Source: Streptomyces griseus subsp. griseus
GTDB taxonomy: Bacteria > Actinomycetota > Actinomycetes > Streptomycetales > Streptomycetaceae
Direction of reading: 5' to 3'
Assembly (NCBI RefSeq): GCF_003610995.1
Contig: NZ_CP032543.1
Span: forward strand, 5,332,001-5,396,000
Length of the DNA: 64,000 nt
Shown here one piece after another: positions 10,922 through 19,225 of the stretch. Below the pieces are notes generated by a model. It ran no database searches, was not told where the DNA came from, and worked only from the letters and a program-made list of their open reading frames with translations. Within the stretch, counting starts at the first letter, position 1. The number at the start of each line of letters is the position of its first letter. Position numbers and translations under genes: made by a program.

Positions 10922-12163
10922 GTGAACCACGTAGCGAAGAGCGCACGGGCGGGCTCGGCCGCCGTGCTGACATGGGCAGGACTGCTCACCGTGCTGGTCC
11001 TGCTGACCGGCTGCACCGATACGAGGGAGGCCCTGCTCAACGGCAAATCCGGCTCCTCCAAGGATGTGATCAGCATCTTTCCCGAGGACGGGGCGAAGGA
11101 GGTCGACGCGGAGGCCCCGATCCGGGTCACGATCCCCGACGGCCGGCTGGAGAGCGTCAAGGTGATGCGGATCGAGGACGCCCAGCAGCAGACGGTGGCC
11201 GGCCGCATCGCCGAGGACGGGCTCTCCTGGAACCCGGAGCCCGGCGCGGCCCGGCTCGCCCTGGCCGCGAAGTACAGCGTCGACGCCGTGGCGGTGGACG
11301 CGTCAGGACAGCGCTCGGCCCGCCACGCCACGTTCACCACGCTCGTCCCCGAACACCGCTTCATCGGCTACTTCAAGCCGGAGAACCGGTCGACCGTGGG
11401 CACGGGCATGATCGTCTCCTTCTCCTTCAACCGGCCCATCGCCGACCGGGCGGCCGTCCAGAAGGCCATCCGGGTGACCGCGAAACCGGAGGTGGAGGTC
11501 GTGGGCCACTGGTTCGGCAAGGACCGCCTCGACTTCCGCCCCCGGACGTACTGGAAGCCGGGCACCGAGGTCACGGTGGACATCGGGCTGCGGGATGTGG
11601 AGGGCGCGCCGAAGGTCTACGGCAGCCAGGACAAGACGGTCACCTTCACCGTCGGCCGCTCCCAGGTCTCCCTCGTCGACGCGGAGGCCAAGACCATGGA
11701 GGTGCGCCGGGACGGGGAGCTGGTCAGCACGGTCCCGATCACCGCGGGGGCCCCGAAGTCGACCACCTACAACGGGAAGATGGTCGTCTCCGAGCTGCAC
11801 GAGGTGACCCGGATGGACGGCGCCACCGTCGGCTTCACGGACGAGAAGGGCAAGGGCGAGTACGACATCAAGGACGTCCCGCACGCCATCCGGCTCACCA
11901 CCTCCGGCACCTTCCTGCACGGCAACTACTGGGCCGATGAGGAGGTCTTCGGCGAGGAGAACGTCAGCCACGGCTGCATCGGGCTGCGCGACGCGAAGGG
12001 CGGCAGCGCGACGACGCCGGGCGGCTGGTTCTTCGACCGGACCCTGATCGGGGACGTGGTGGAGGTCGTCAACTCCCAGGACAAGAAGGTCGCTCCGGAC
12101 AACGGGCTCAGCGGCTGGAACATGGGCTGGAAGAAGTGGACGGCTGGCTCGGCCCTGCGCTGA
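10922..12163 (+). CDS. Lipoprotein L,D-transpeptidase (Ig-like domain plus YkuD)
   Basis: 413 aa from GTG 10922; the frame is open upstream, but this start gives a proper lipoprotein signal with a basic N-terminus, hydrophobic core and lipobox LLTGC (Cys about residue 31). Two Ig-like beta domains precede the YkuD catalytic domain, which has HGNYW and SHGCIGL, with the nucleophile Cys at about residue 352. The enzyme makes 3-3 peptide cross-links in peptidoglycan on the outer face of the membrane. It is a close paralogue of the next gene (12509-13753). The ribosome site GGGGGAG is unusually close to the GTG (1 base). Confidence 0.92.
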   Translation: MNHVAKSARAGSAAVLTWAGLLTVLVLLTGCTDTREALLNGKSGSSKDVISIFPEDGAKEVDAEAPIRVTIPDGRLESVKVMRIEDAQQQTVAGRIAEDGLSWNPEPGAARLALAAKYSVDAVAVDASGQRSARHATFTTLVPEHRFIGYFKPENRSTVGTGMIVSFSFNRPIADRAAVQKAIRVTAKPEVEVVGHWFGKDRLDFRPRTYWKPGTEVTVDIGLRDVEGAPKVYGSQDKTVTFTVGRSQVSLVDAEAKTMEVRRDGELVSTVPITAGAPKSTTYNGKMVVSELHEVTRMDGATVGFTDEKGKGEYDIKDVPHAIRLTTSGTFLHGNYWADEEVFGEENVSHGCIGLRDAKGGSATTPGGWFFDRTLIGDVVEVVNSQDKKVAPDNGLSGWNMGWKKWTAGSALR

Positions 12164-12290
12164 GACCCCGGCTGCGGCGCCCCGCCCGGCGCTGAGACCT
12201 CGGGTATGGCGCCCCCGCCCGGCGATGAGCCTCCGGGTGCGGCGTCTCCGCCCGGCGCTGAGACCCGGCCGCTACGCACCCGTCCCGCGC
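12159..12290 (+). repeat. Imperfect 32-33-bp tandem repeats starting at the stop codon
   Basis: Three to four imperfect units begin at about 12159, 12191, 12224 and 12257; each opens with gctgaga or a close variant, which in the first unit contains the TGA stop of the L,D-transpeptidase. The units are GC-rich (gcgcccc-cgcccgg core). Confidence 0.8.
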
Positions 12291-12298
12291 TGACTCCC

Positions 12299-12340
12299 GG
12301 GGTGCGGTGCGCCCCCTGCGTCGGGGGCGCCCCGCACCCC
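12299..12340 (+). terminator. Terminator hairpin
   Basis: A 17-bp inverted repeat with one mismatch (about 12299-12315 and 12324-12340) follows the first L,D-transpeptidase and its repeats. It probably separates that gene from the paralogue at 12509. Confidence 0.7.
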
Positions 12341-12508
12341 GTCCCACCTGCACGGCTCTGCCCGCCACTTGGGACGGAACGGTGACATTCCGGAGGGGAT
12401 CCAACGCACCCTCGGTGTGGTTGTCTTGCGCTGGAGCGCGTATGTGCTGCGCGCGGGGGATGCGGGCCATGGCTTGAGTGCCGGGCCCGGCGAGGGGAGA
12501 CAACCACA

Positions 12509-13753
12509 GTGAACGTGCAGCCGATATCGGGGGCATCGGCCGGGGCGGGCAGGAAGCGGCGCGGCGGATCGGGGCCCCTGGCCCTGGTGCTGGGCGCCAT
12601 GCTGTTGCTGGTGACGGCGTGCGGCGGGGACGCGGAAGCGGGAAGCAAGGGCGGCGCCGCGAAAGGCCCGAAGGCGGAGGACACCACGGCCTCGCAGGCG
12701 GTCGTGACCATCGCGCCGGAGGACGGCGCGAAGTCGGTGGCCACCAGTGGCGCGCTGAAGATCACCGCCGCGCAGGGCAAGCTGACCACGGTCAAGGTCG
12801 CCGACCCCAAGGGCAACGAGGTCGCGGGCGAGATCGCGGCCGACGGCGCGAGCTGGGTGCCGGAGCGGCACCTCGCCGCCGCCACCAAGTACGCGGTCCA
12901 CGCGGTCGCCAAGGACCCGAAGGGCCGGGAGTCGGCCAAGGACACCACCTTTACCACGCTGGTGCCGGAGAACACCTTCATCGGCCACTACACGCCGGAG
13001 GACGGCTCCACCGTCGGGGTCGGCATGCCGGTCTCGATCAACTTCACCCGGGGCATCACCGAGCCGGCCGCGGTGGAGAAGGCCATCAAGGTCACCTCCG
13101 AGCCGCCGGTCGAGATCGAGGGCCACTGGTTCGGCAACGACCGCCTCGACTTCCGCCCGGAGCACTACTGGAAGCCCGGTACGAAGGTGACCGTGGAGCT
13201 CCACCTGGACGGCGTGGAGGGGCGGCCCGGGGTCTACGGCCAGCAGGCCAGGACGGTGAAGTTCACCATCGGCCGCAGCCAGGTCTCGACCGTCGACGCG
13301 AGCGCCAAGCGGATGAAGGTCGTCCGGGACGGCAAGCAGATCAAGGACATCCCGATCTCGGCGGGCGCTCCGGCGACGACCACGTACAACGGTCAGATGG
13401 TCATCAGCGAGAAGCTCAAGGTGACCCGGATGAACGGCGACACCGTCGGCTTCGGCGGCGAGTACGACATCAAGGACGTGCCGCACGCCCTGCGGCTCTC
13501 CACCTCGGGCACCTTCCTGCACGGCAACTACTGGGGCGCCTCCTCGATCTTCGGCAACACCAACACCAGCCACGGCTGTGTCGGTCTGCGCGATGTGCGC
13601 GGCGGCTACGACAGCCAGACCCCGGCGGCCTGGTTCTACAACAAGTCGCTCATCGGTGACGTGGTCGTCGTGAAGAACTCCAAGGACAAGCAGATCCAGC
13701 CGGACAACGGCCTCAACGGCTGGAACATGGACTGGGAGGAGTGGAAGAAGTAG
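12509..13753 (+). CDS. Lipoprotein L,D-transpeptidase (Ig-like domain plus YkuD), paralogue
   Basis: 414 aa from GTG 12509, with GAGGGGAGA about 10 bases upstream. The lipoprotein signal ends at LVTACGG. Tandem Ig-like domains are followed by a YkuD domain with HGNYW and SHGCVGL (nucleophile Cys about residue 356). It is strongly similar along its whole length to the gene just upstream, so this is a tandem duplication in which both copies keep their catalytic residues. It acts as a 3-3 cross-linking peptidoglycan transpeptidase anchored to the outer face of the membrane. Each copy has its own terminator, so they may be regulated separately. Confidence 0.92.
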   Translation: MNVQPISGASAGAGRKRRGGSGPLALVLGAMLLLVTACGGDAEAGSKGGAAKGPKAEDTTASQAVVTIAPEDGAKSVATSGALKITAAQGKLTTVKVADPKGNEVAGEIAADGASWVPERHLAAATKYAVHAVAKDPKGRESAKDTTFTTLVPENTFIGHYTPEDGSTVGVGMPVSINFTRGITEPAAVEKAIKVTSEPPVEIEGHWFGNDRLDFRPEHYWKPGTKVTVELHLDGVEGRPGVYGQQARTVKFTIGRSQVSTVDASAKRMKVVRDGKQIKDIPISAGAPATTTYNGQMVISEKLKVTRMNGDTVGFGGEYDIKDVPHALRLSTSGTFLHGNYWGASSIFGNTNTSHGCVGLRDVRGGYDSQTPAAWFYNKSLIGDVVVVKNSKDKQIQPDNGLNGWNMDWEEWKK

Positions 13754-13785
13754 GCCCCGGCCGCTGCTCCCCTCCGTACGATCCC

Positions 13786-13824
13786 GGCGGGCCCGGTGCT
13801 GTGACCGACAGCACCGGGCCCGCC
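13786..13824 (+). terminator. Strong terminator hairpin
   Basis: Perfect 17-bp arms (13786-13802, 13808-13824) with a 5-base loop lie just after the second L,D-transpeptidase. Confidence 0.85.
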
Positions 13825-13851
13825 CGCGTTAGCAGTGGTTAACCTGCCTGC

Positions 13852-14619
13852 ATGACTGTGACCCTCGAAGTACGCGACAACGTCGGCACCATCCGGCTGG
13901 ACCGGCCGCCGATGAACGCCCTGGACGTGGCGGTCCAGGACCGGCTCCGGGAGCTCGCCGAGGAGGCCACCCGGCGCGAGGACGTGCGCGCGGTGATCCT
14001 CTACGGCGGCGAGAAGGTGTTCGCGGCCGGTGCGGACATCAAGGAGATGCAGGCGATGGACCACACGGCGATGGTCGTGCGCTCCAAGGCGCTCCAGGAC
14101 TCCTTCACCGCCGTGGCCCGCATCCCCAAGCCCGTCGTCGCCGCCGTCACCGGATACGCGCTCGGCGGCGGCTGCGAGCTGGCCCTCTGCGCCGACTTCC
14201 GCATCGCCGCGGACAACGCCAGACTCGGCCAGCCGGAGATCCTGCTCGGGCTGATCCCGGGCGCCGGCGGCACCCAGCGCCTGGCCCGGCTGATCGGGCC
14301 GTCCCGGGCCAAGGACCTCATCTTCACGGGCCGTATGGTCAAGGCCGAGGAGGCCCTGACGCTCGGTCTGGTGGACCGGGTGGTTCCGGCCGCCGAGGTC
14401 TACGAGCAGGCGCAGGCCTGGGCCGCCCAGCTGGCGAAGGGGCCCGCGCTGGCGCTGCGCGCGGCCAAGGAGTCGGTGGACGCGGGTCTGGAGACGGACA
14501 TCGACACCGGGCTCACCGTGGAGCGGAACTGGTTCGCCGGGCTGTTCGCCACCGAGGACCGCGAGCGCGGGATGCGCAGCTTCGTGGAGGAGGGCCCGGG
14601 GAAGGCGAAGTTCCTCTGA
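13852..14619 (+). CDS. Enoyl-CoA hydratase/isomerase family protein
   Basis: 255 aa, crotonase fold. The oxyanion-hole segment AAGADIKEM is present, and both catalytic Glu positions of true hydratases appear kept (in GGGCELAL and in QPEILLG before PGAGGTQRL). It should hydrate trans-2-enoyl-CoA to 3-hydroxyacyl-CoA in fatty-acid or amino-acid breakdown. There is no strong ribosome site, but a TAACCT box lies 6 bases before the ATG, so the message may be leaderless. The gene stands alone between two hairpins. The exact substrate cannot be fixed by sequence alone. Confidence 0.9.
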   Translation: MTVTLEVRDNVGTIRLDRPPMNALDVAVQDRLRELAEEATRREDVRAVILYGGEKVFAAGADIKEMQAMDHTAMVVRSKALQDSFTAVARIPKPVVAAVTGYALGGGCELALCADFRIAADNARLGQPEILLGLIPGAGGTQRLARLIGPSRAKDLIFTGRMVKAEEALTLGLVDRVVPAAEVYEQAQAWAAQLAKGPALALRAAKESVDAGLETDIDTGLTVERNWFAGLFATEDRERGMRSFVEEGPGKAKFL

Positions 14620-14697
14620 TTTTCTCCGGGCGCCTTTTCTCCGAAAGTCTCTCCCGGATGCACTTCTGACGCGGGTTCATCCCTCCGAGCGGATTAT

Positions 14698-14726
14698 CCG
14701 GGCCTTAAGGCAACCTTAAGGCCCGG
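14698..14726 (+). terminator. Terminator hairpin
   Basis: Perfect 13-bp arms (14698-14710, 14714-14726) with a 3-base loop lie about 80 bp after the enoyl-CoA hydratase stop. Confidence 0.8.
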
Positions 14727-14894
14727 TGCCGTCTCCCTCGGGGTAATCCCGCCCGGGCGGTGCATCGCCGCAGCTCAGCGAGGCCCCGAAAGGCCTCGTT
14801 CTGCCTCTGGCATATGCCAAGCGCCCTGTGCGGAATGGAGTGTTCCGGGGGGCGGATTCCGTCGGAACGGCCCCGGCGGGCGAATTCTGCGTCC

Positions 14895-15410
14895 ATGATG
14901 GTGGGCATGGCGGGCCTGGAGGGTGTGGATCAGCCGCGACCGCGCAGCAGCGCGACCGCGGCACGCTGGACGTCGGGCATGGATGACGAACAGGCGTTCA
15001 AGGCGCTGGAGTTGTTCGGAAATCCGACCGAGAAGGAAGTCCTGCTGCCGTCGCGGCCGGAGTCCGCGGCGACCGCCCGCCGGCTCACCTCCTGTGTGGT
15101 GCTCCGGCAGTGGGCGCTCTCGCCGCAGACCGCCGAGTACGCGGTGCTCCTCGTCTCCGAGCTCGTCGGCAACGCGGTGCGCCACACCGGCGCCCGCGTC
15201 TTCGGGTTACGGATGGTGCGCCGCCGGGGCTGGATCCGGATCGAGGTGCGGGACCCCTCGCGCGGGCTGCCGTGTCTGATGCCGGTGCGTGAGATGGACA
15301 TCAGCGGCCGGGGCCTCTTCCTCGTCGACAAGCTCTCCGACCGGTGGGGCGTCGATCTGCTGCCGCGCGGCAAGACCACCTGGTTCGAGATGAGGATCTC
15401 CGACCGCTGA
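14895..15410 (+). CDS. ATP-binding protein, RsbW/anti-sigma-factor-like kinase family
   Basis: 171 aa from ATG 14895. It is a stand-alone HATPase_c_2 domain: N-box VSELVGNAVRHTG and G-box region DISGRGLFLVDKLSDRWG are both present, so it should bind ATP. Streptomyces genomes hold dozens of these; some are anti-sigma factor kinases controlling SigB-like sigma factors, and most are unstudied. No partner sigma factor or anti-anti-sigma gene is next to it. ATG codons at 14898 and 14907 are alternative starts. Confidence 0.85.
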   Translation: MMVGMAGLEGVDQPRPRSSATAARWTSGMDDEQAFKALELFGNPTEKEVLLPSRPESAATARRLTSCVVLRQWALSPQTAEYAVLLVSELVGNAVRHTGARVFGLRMVRRRGWIRIEVRDPSRGLPCLMPVREMDISGRGLFLVDKLSDRWGVDLLPRGKTTWFEMRISDR

Positions 15411-15423
15411 CACGTGCCGGACG

Positions 15424-15468
15424 CGCAGAAGCCCCCGGTCGGCCGTGGTGCGGCGCTGCGGGGGCTTC
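15424..15468 (+). terminator. Terminator hairpin
   Basis: Perfect 12-bp arms (15424-15435, 15457-15468) lie directly after the RsbW-like gene. Apart from this hairpin, the 375-bp gap up to 15785 shows only a lower-GC stretch (15590-15720) that may hold the promoter of the next gene. Confidence 0.85.
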
Positions 15469-15785
15469 TGTGGCTGGCCGTGGAATGTGGGGTGTGTCCA
15501 CGGCCGCTGATGGCGACCTCGCCCGGGTCGATGGGGGTCGTGGCTCCGACTATGGCAGACGGGCGACCTCGGTGCCAAAGACGCATTACGGGTGATTCTC
15601 GGGCATGGCGGGCATTTCTTGACTGAATCGCAGGTGGGCTCGGTCACTCGCCTGGCTTTCCATGCATCCTTATGGCGCGACCTGAATGATTCATAGATCA
15701 TTCCGTCAATCGGTCAATCGTGAGATTTCGCCCGTTCCACCTCTACTGTGTCCCGGGGAATCCGCGGAACGCGAGGTGGTCGGGC

Positions 15786-16586
15786 ATGGAGGGACGCAGG
15801 GCGCCGGTGCGCCGTCGCGATGCGCTGGGCGCCGGGGCCGCGATCCTCGCCGCCGCCCTGACGGCGGGGTGCGCGAGGGGGTCGGAGGGTGCGGCGTCCG
15901 TGGTCGGCGGGGCGCCCGCGCCCTCCCCGTCGTACCCGTCCACCCCCACGCCCGCCGCCGTGCGAGCCCCGCGCCGCCTTCCCGGGCAGCCCGTCCGGAT
16001 CACCCACGGCCCCCGCGACCGGCCCCGCGTCGCCCTCACCTTCGAGGGCCGGGGCGACCCGGACCTCGCGGCCGCCGCGCTCACCCGGATCGAACGGGCC
16101 GGGGCCCGGGTCACCGTCCTCGCCGTCGGCAGCTGGCTGGACGCGCATCCGGCCATGGCCCGCCGGGTCCTCGACGGCGGCCACGAGATCGGCAACCACA
16201 CCCAGAACCACCGCGACCTCACCACCCTCGACGAGCGCACGGTGTACGAGGAGATCACCGCCTGCGCCCGGCGGTTGCGCCGGCTCACCGGCTCCATCGG
16301 CACCTGGTTCCGCCCTTCGCCCGGCCCCGGCGCCACCCCGCTCGTCCAGCACCTCGCCCGGCGGGCCGGTTACCCGCACGTCCTCTCGTACGATGTCGAG
16401 TCCCTGGACCACACCGCGACCGGGGTGCCGGCCGTCCTGCGCAAGGTGACGGGCGAACTGCGGCCCGGTTCCGTGGTGGGGCTGAGCCTCGCCCGGCCGG
16501 TCACCGTCGCCGCGCTGCCCCTGCTCCTCACCGAGATCGACCGGCGCGGCCTGCACGCGGTGACGGCCACGGAGCTGCTGAGCTGA
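15786..16586 (+). CDS. Polysaccharide deacetylase-like lipoprotein with degenerate active site
   Basis: 266 aa from ATG 15786. A short basic N-terminus and hydrophobic core lead to lipobox LTAGC, so it is an exported lipoprotein. The rest follows the NodB fold, but key residues are changed. The TFDDG motif reads TFEGRGD, losing the metal-binding Asp pair. The histidine motif NHTQNH is kept. The RPPxG motif reads RPSPG and the final LxH motif is lost (GLSLARP). It is therefore unlikely to be an ordinary metal-dependent deacetylase and may bind glycan without cutting. A GTG at 15720 in the same frame would add 22 residues but spoil the lipoprotein signal. Confidence 0.8.
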   Translation: MEGRRAPVRRRDALGAGAAILAAALTAGCARGSEGAASVVGGAPAPSPSYPSTPTPAAVRAPRRLPGQPVRITHGPRDRPRVALTFEGRGDPDLAAAALTRIERAGARVTVLAVGSWLDAHPAMARRVLDGGHEIGNHTQNHRDLTTLDERTVYEEITACARRLRRLTGSIGTWFRPSPGPGATPLVQHLARRAGYPHVLSYDVESLDHTATGVPAVLRKVTGELRPGSVVGLSLARPVTVAALPLLLTEIDRRGLHAVTATELLS

Positions 16587-16706
16587 CGTCAGGGCCGCTG
16601 CACCGGAGACCGCCCGTTCCCGGCCCCTGACCTGACCGCCGCATCCGTCACCCGTACGGCCCGATAATCTGATCCCGACATTCGGCACCACGAAGGGGCG
16701 GGAACA

Positions 16707-16922
16707 GTGGCGGACATCGAGTCGGCGCGGACGGTATTCGAGAAGTTCGACGCGAACGGCGACGGTCTCATCACGGCCAACGAGTACAAGAGCGCGATGG
16801 CGCAGCTGGGCGACCCGTTCGTCACCGAGACGGTGGCCCAGGCGATCATCAACGCCCACGACGGCAACGGTGACGGCCTGCTCACCTTCGACGAGTTCTG
16901 GGCCGCGCAGAACAAGGCCTGA
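16707..16922 (+). CDS. Small EF-hand calcium-binding protein
   Basis: 71 aa from GTG 16707. There are two EF-hand loops: DANGDGLITANE (about residues 15-26) and DGNGDGLLTFDE (about 51-62). Both have Asp/Asn/Asp at positions 1, 3 and 5 and Glu at 12, so both should bind calcium. It is a calmodulin-like two-hand protein of the kind several Streptomyces carry; it may buffer or sense calcium during growth. It has no signal peptide, so it is cytoplasmic. A GATAATCT box lies about 40 bp upstream of the start, fitting a -10 element. Confidence 0.92.
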   Translation: MADIESARTVFEKFDANGDGLITANEYKSAMAQLGDPFVTETVAQAIINAHDGNGDGLLTFDEFWAAQNKA

Positions 16923-16934
16923 GCCACGACGGGA

Positions 16935-16960
16935 CCCCGGCCGGCTTGGGCCGGTCGGGG
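16935..16960 (+). terminator. Terminator hairpin
   Basis: A 10-bp stem with one G-T-type mismatch (16935-16944, 16951-16960) lies 13 bp after the EF-hand gene stop. Confidence 0.7.
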
Positions 16961-17006
16961 ACCTGTCCGGTTTGCCGGGTATGGGGCCACCGGAGAGGAT
17001 CGAGCC

Positions 17007-18278
17007 GTGATGCTCTCCGGACCTCCGGCCGATCCGGCCGCACCGACGCCGCCGTCCGGCTCCGGCAGCTCGCCGTCCGGCTCGGGGACGTCGTTGTCCG
17101 GACCTGGTACGCCGGCCACCGGAGCCGGTCTCCCGGCCACCGATTCCGGTCCCGGTCTGCCGGCCGCCGAGTCCGGTGCCCCTCTGCCGGCCGCCGGTTC
17201 GGGTCCCGTTCCGCCGTCGGCCGGTGCGCCGGCCGACGCGGCGACCATCGCCCGGTCCGTCGTCGTACGGCCCGTCGCGCTGGCGCCCGACGTGGTCCCG
17301 GCCTCCGGCGACGGGTCCGGCCGGAAGCCGTCCCGGCTCTCCGCCCCCTCCCGGTTCCCCGCCACGGCCGCCCTGGCCGCCGCCGGGCTCCTCGCGATCC
17401 TCATAGCCGTGTTCGGCCCCGGGCTCGCCGCACGCGGCACCGGGGAGCTGCGGATACCGGGCGCGGGGCTCACCACCCTGCTCCGTACCGCCCTCTTCAC
17501 CGCGCTCGCCGTCCACCTCGGCGAGCTGCTCGCCGCGCAGCTCAGCCTCCCCGTCCGAGGCCGCCCCCGTACCGCCGTACGGAGCTGGTCCGGGTACGCC
17601 GCGCTCGCCGGAGCCGCCGCCGCTGCCGGGCAGATCATCCAGCTCGCCGCCGTCAGCGGGCTCGGGATCACCGCGACGTACGCCACCCGGGACGGCGGGC
17701 TCCTCCTCATCATCGCCAACGGGCTCTTCATCGCCGCCGGGTGCGCCGCGAGCAGGCGGCCCGCCCTCGCGCTCGCCCCGCTCGCCGTCGTCATCGGCGC
17801 GGAGGCCATCCGCGCCCACCCGGAGGCGTACAGCCCGGAGATCGGCGCCGCGCTCACCGTCGTCCACCTGACCGCCGCTTCTCTGTGGACCGGGGGGCTG
17901 CTGTACGTCCTGCGGACCATGTGGCTCTGGCGCGGGTCGCCCGTCGCCGCCCGTGCGCTGCTCGGCCGGTACGCGCGCCTGGCGATCTGGCTGTACGTGG
18001 CCCTCGCCGCCACCGGCACCGTCTCGACCCTGCGACGGCTGCCGCTGGACGTGGTGTTCACCTCCGCCTACGGGCGCACCCTGCTGGTCAAGGTGGCGCT
18101 GATGGCGGTGGTCAGCGCGCTGGCGGTGGCGGCCCGGCGGCGGATGCTCCGGGACACCGACCCGGCCGTCGCCCACCGTCTCGCCCGCCGCGAACAGGCC
18201 GTGCTGGGCGCGGTCGTGGTCGTCTCGGCGATCCTCACCGCGGTCCCCGACCCGCACGGGATCTCGATGCGGCCCTAG
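17007..18278 (+). CDS. CopD-family membrane protein with repetitive N-terminal extension
   Basis: 423 aa from GTG 17007 (ATG 17010 is equally possible). The first 115 or so residues are low complexity, rich in Pro/Ser/Gly/Ala, with repeats of the LPA(A/T)xSG type. Eight or nine hydrophobic segments follow, with the CopD pattern including HLTAASLWTGGLLY. CopD-type proteins act in copper uptake or handling; no CopC domain or copper-chaperone gene is adjacent, so the metal role is only inferred. The 3' end abuts a transposase remnant (18276 onward), so the last residues could have been altered by that insertion. Confidence 0.8.
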   Translation: MMLSGPPADPAAPTPPSGSGSSPSGSGTSLSGPGTPATGAGLPATDSGPGLPAAESGAPLPAAGSGPVPPSAGAPADAATIARSVVVRPVALAPDVVPASGDGSGRKPSRLSAPSRFPATAALAAAGLLAILIAVFGPGLAARGTGELRIPGAGLTTLLRTALFTALAVHLGELLAAQLSLPVRGRPRTAVRSWSGYAALAGAAAAAGQIIQLAAVSGLGITATYATRDGGLLLIIANGLFIAAGCAASRRPALALAPLAVVIGAEAIRAHPEAYSPEIGAALTVVHLTAASLWTGGLLYVLRTMWLWRGSPVAARALLGRYARLAIWLYVALAATGTVSTLRRLPLDVVFTSAYGRTLLVKVALMAVVSALAVAARRRMLRDTDPAVAHRLARREQAVLGAVVVVSAILTAVPDPHGISMRP

Positions 18279-18512
18279 CGGGCGTCCTCACACCGGGCCA
18301 GGCCGGAGACGCACCGGCATTCGAGCAGGTCATGAGCCGGTTACGTGTGCCCCGGCCGATCGGCCGACCCAGAATCACCCCGGATGCGGTCCTGGCTGAC
18401 AAGGCCTACTCGTCGCGGGCGATCCGTCGTCACCTGCGGCGGCGCGGGATCCGGGCGGTCATCCCGCAACCCGCAACCCGCGGACAAGGAAACGGCTCAG
18501 GGGACGCAAGGC
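18276..18512 (+). pseudogene. Remnant of an IS5-family transposase (C-terminal part)
   Basis: In the plus frame from about 18276 there are recognisable transposase pieces: LTPGQAGDAPAFEQVM, then VLADKAYSSRAIRRHLRRRG and IRAVIPQPA. These match the central and C-terminal DDE region of IS5-family transposases (the D of LADKAYSS is the second catalytic Asp). There is no start, and the match ends near 18512 as it runs into the end of the nucleotidyltransferase gene. It is a fragment and cannot move by itself. Confidence 0.8.
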
Positions 18513-19015
18513 GCGAAACCTTCTGGCAGCGGGATCCCGAACTTCCGGCACAGCAAAGGGACATCGTGGCGATCGACATCACGAGCCGGGTATCCCGTAT
18601 GGCAGCGCACCGCCCACCAGGCCGACTCGCAACGCACCGTGGCCCCGGCGATGAAACCGTGTCCGGCGAGTGCTTCGGCCGGAAAGGAATCGCCATCCAC
18701 CACGGATCCGTAGTGCAGCGATCCATCCGCAAGCGACTCGTAGAGGTGCAGGTCAACCCGCAACCGTGCGCCGTCGTGCAGGACGAAGTTCCACGGCCTG
18801 TCACCTGGCCACGGGAAGATTCGGTCGACGCCGGCTTCACCCAACGCAACGAACAGTGGGTCAAGATGTGCGGCCGGCACCCATAGATCGAGGTCGGAAT
18901 GATCTCTCGTCTGCTTGCCGAGCAGTGCATCAACGCTCCACCCACCGCCCACACATGCATCTACGCCGTGGGCGTGGAGCCGCTCCAGAAGCGCGCGTGC
19001 ATCCTCGGCTGACAT
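18497..19015 (-). CDS. Lincosamide/aminoglycoside nucleotidyltransferase-like protein
   Basis: 172 aa from ATG 19015. GGWSVDALLGKQTRDHSDLDLW carries the nucleotidyltransferase GG and the metal-binding DxD (SDLDL), and the C-terminal part (FHTGY-like HTGYPARDVDRHDV) matches the LnuA/LinA and ANT(2'') group. Such enzymes transfer AMP onto lincosamides or aminoglycosides and inactivate them. Length is close to LinA (about 160 aa). Codon use looks less GC-biased than neighbours, and transposase remnants lie on both sides, so transfer is likely. GTG 19030 and ATG 19063 are possible earlier starts; GGTGAG upstream of 19015 favours this one. The drug substrate is not predictable. Confidence 0.75.
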   Translation of the reverse strand: MSAEDARALLERLHAHGVDACVGGGWSVDALLGKQTRDHSDLDLWVPAAHLDPLFVALGEAGVDRIFPWPGDRPWNFVLHDGARLRVDLHLYESLADGSLHYGSVVDGDSFPAEALAGHGFIAGATVRCESAWWAVRCHTGYPARDVDRHDVPLLCRKFGIPLPEGFAPCVP

Positions 19016-19129
19016 CGCATAGTGACTCACCGTGCGAAGGTTAAGGTCGGACCGACGTTGCATCCAGCGATTATCACGACTTCACCGGACCGGGTCCCCC
19101 GCGACGGACTTCGGCGTAGCGCGCGGCCT

Positions 19130-19215
19130 CCGCTAATCCCGCCATGCCTCGGCGTCCAGTCCGGTAGCAATGGCTCGATCCGCGCCCACTGCGCACCAGC
19201 GATCAGATGATCCGA
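19130..19215 (-). pseudogene. Remnant of an IS5-family transposase (N-terminal part)
   Basis: On the minus strand about 28 residues read SDHLIAGAQWARIEPLLP and then a degraded TPRHGG, the conserved opening of IS5-family transposases. The match stops abruptly after that. It lies on the opposite strand from the C-terminal remnant at 18276-18512, so the pair is not a simple intact insertion split by a cargo gene. Confidence 0.7.
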
Positions 19216-19225
19216 AAGAAACGGC

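Noticed and set aside
12159..12290. Tandem 32-33-bp repeats as a CRISPR array
   Set aside because: Units abut without unique spacers and no cas genes are present.
18276..19215. An intact composite transposon carrying a resistance gene
   Set aside because: Only fragments of transposase remain, in opposite orientations, and no terminal inverted repeats were identified.
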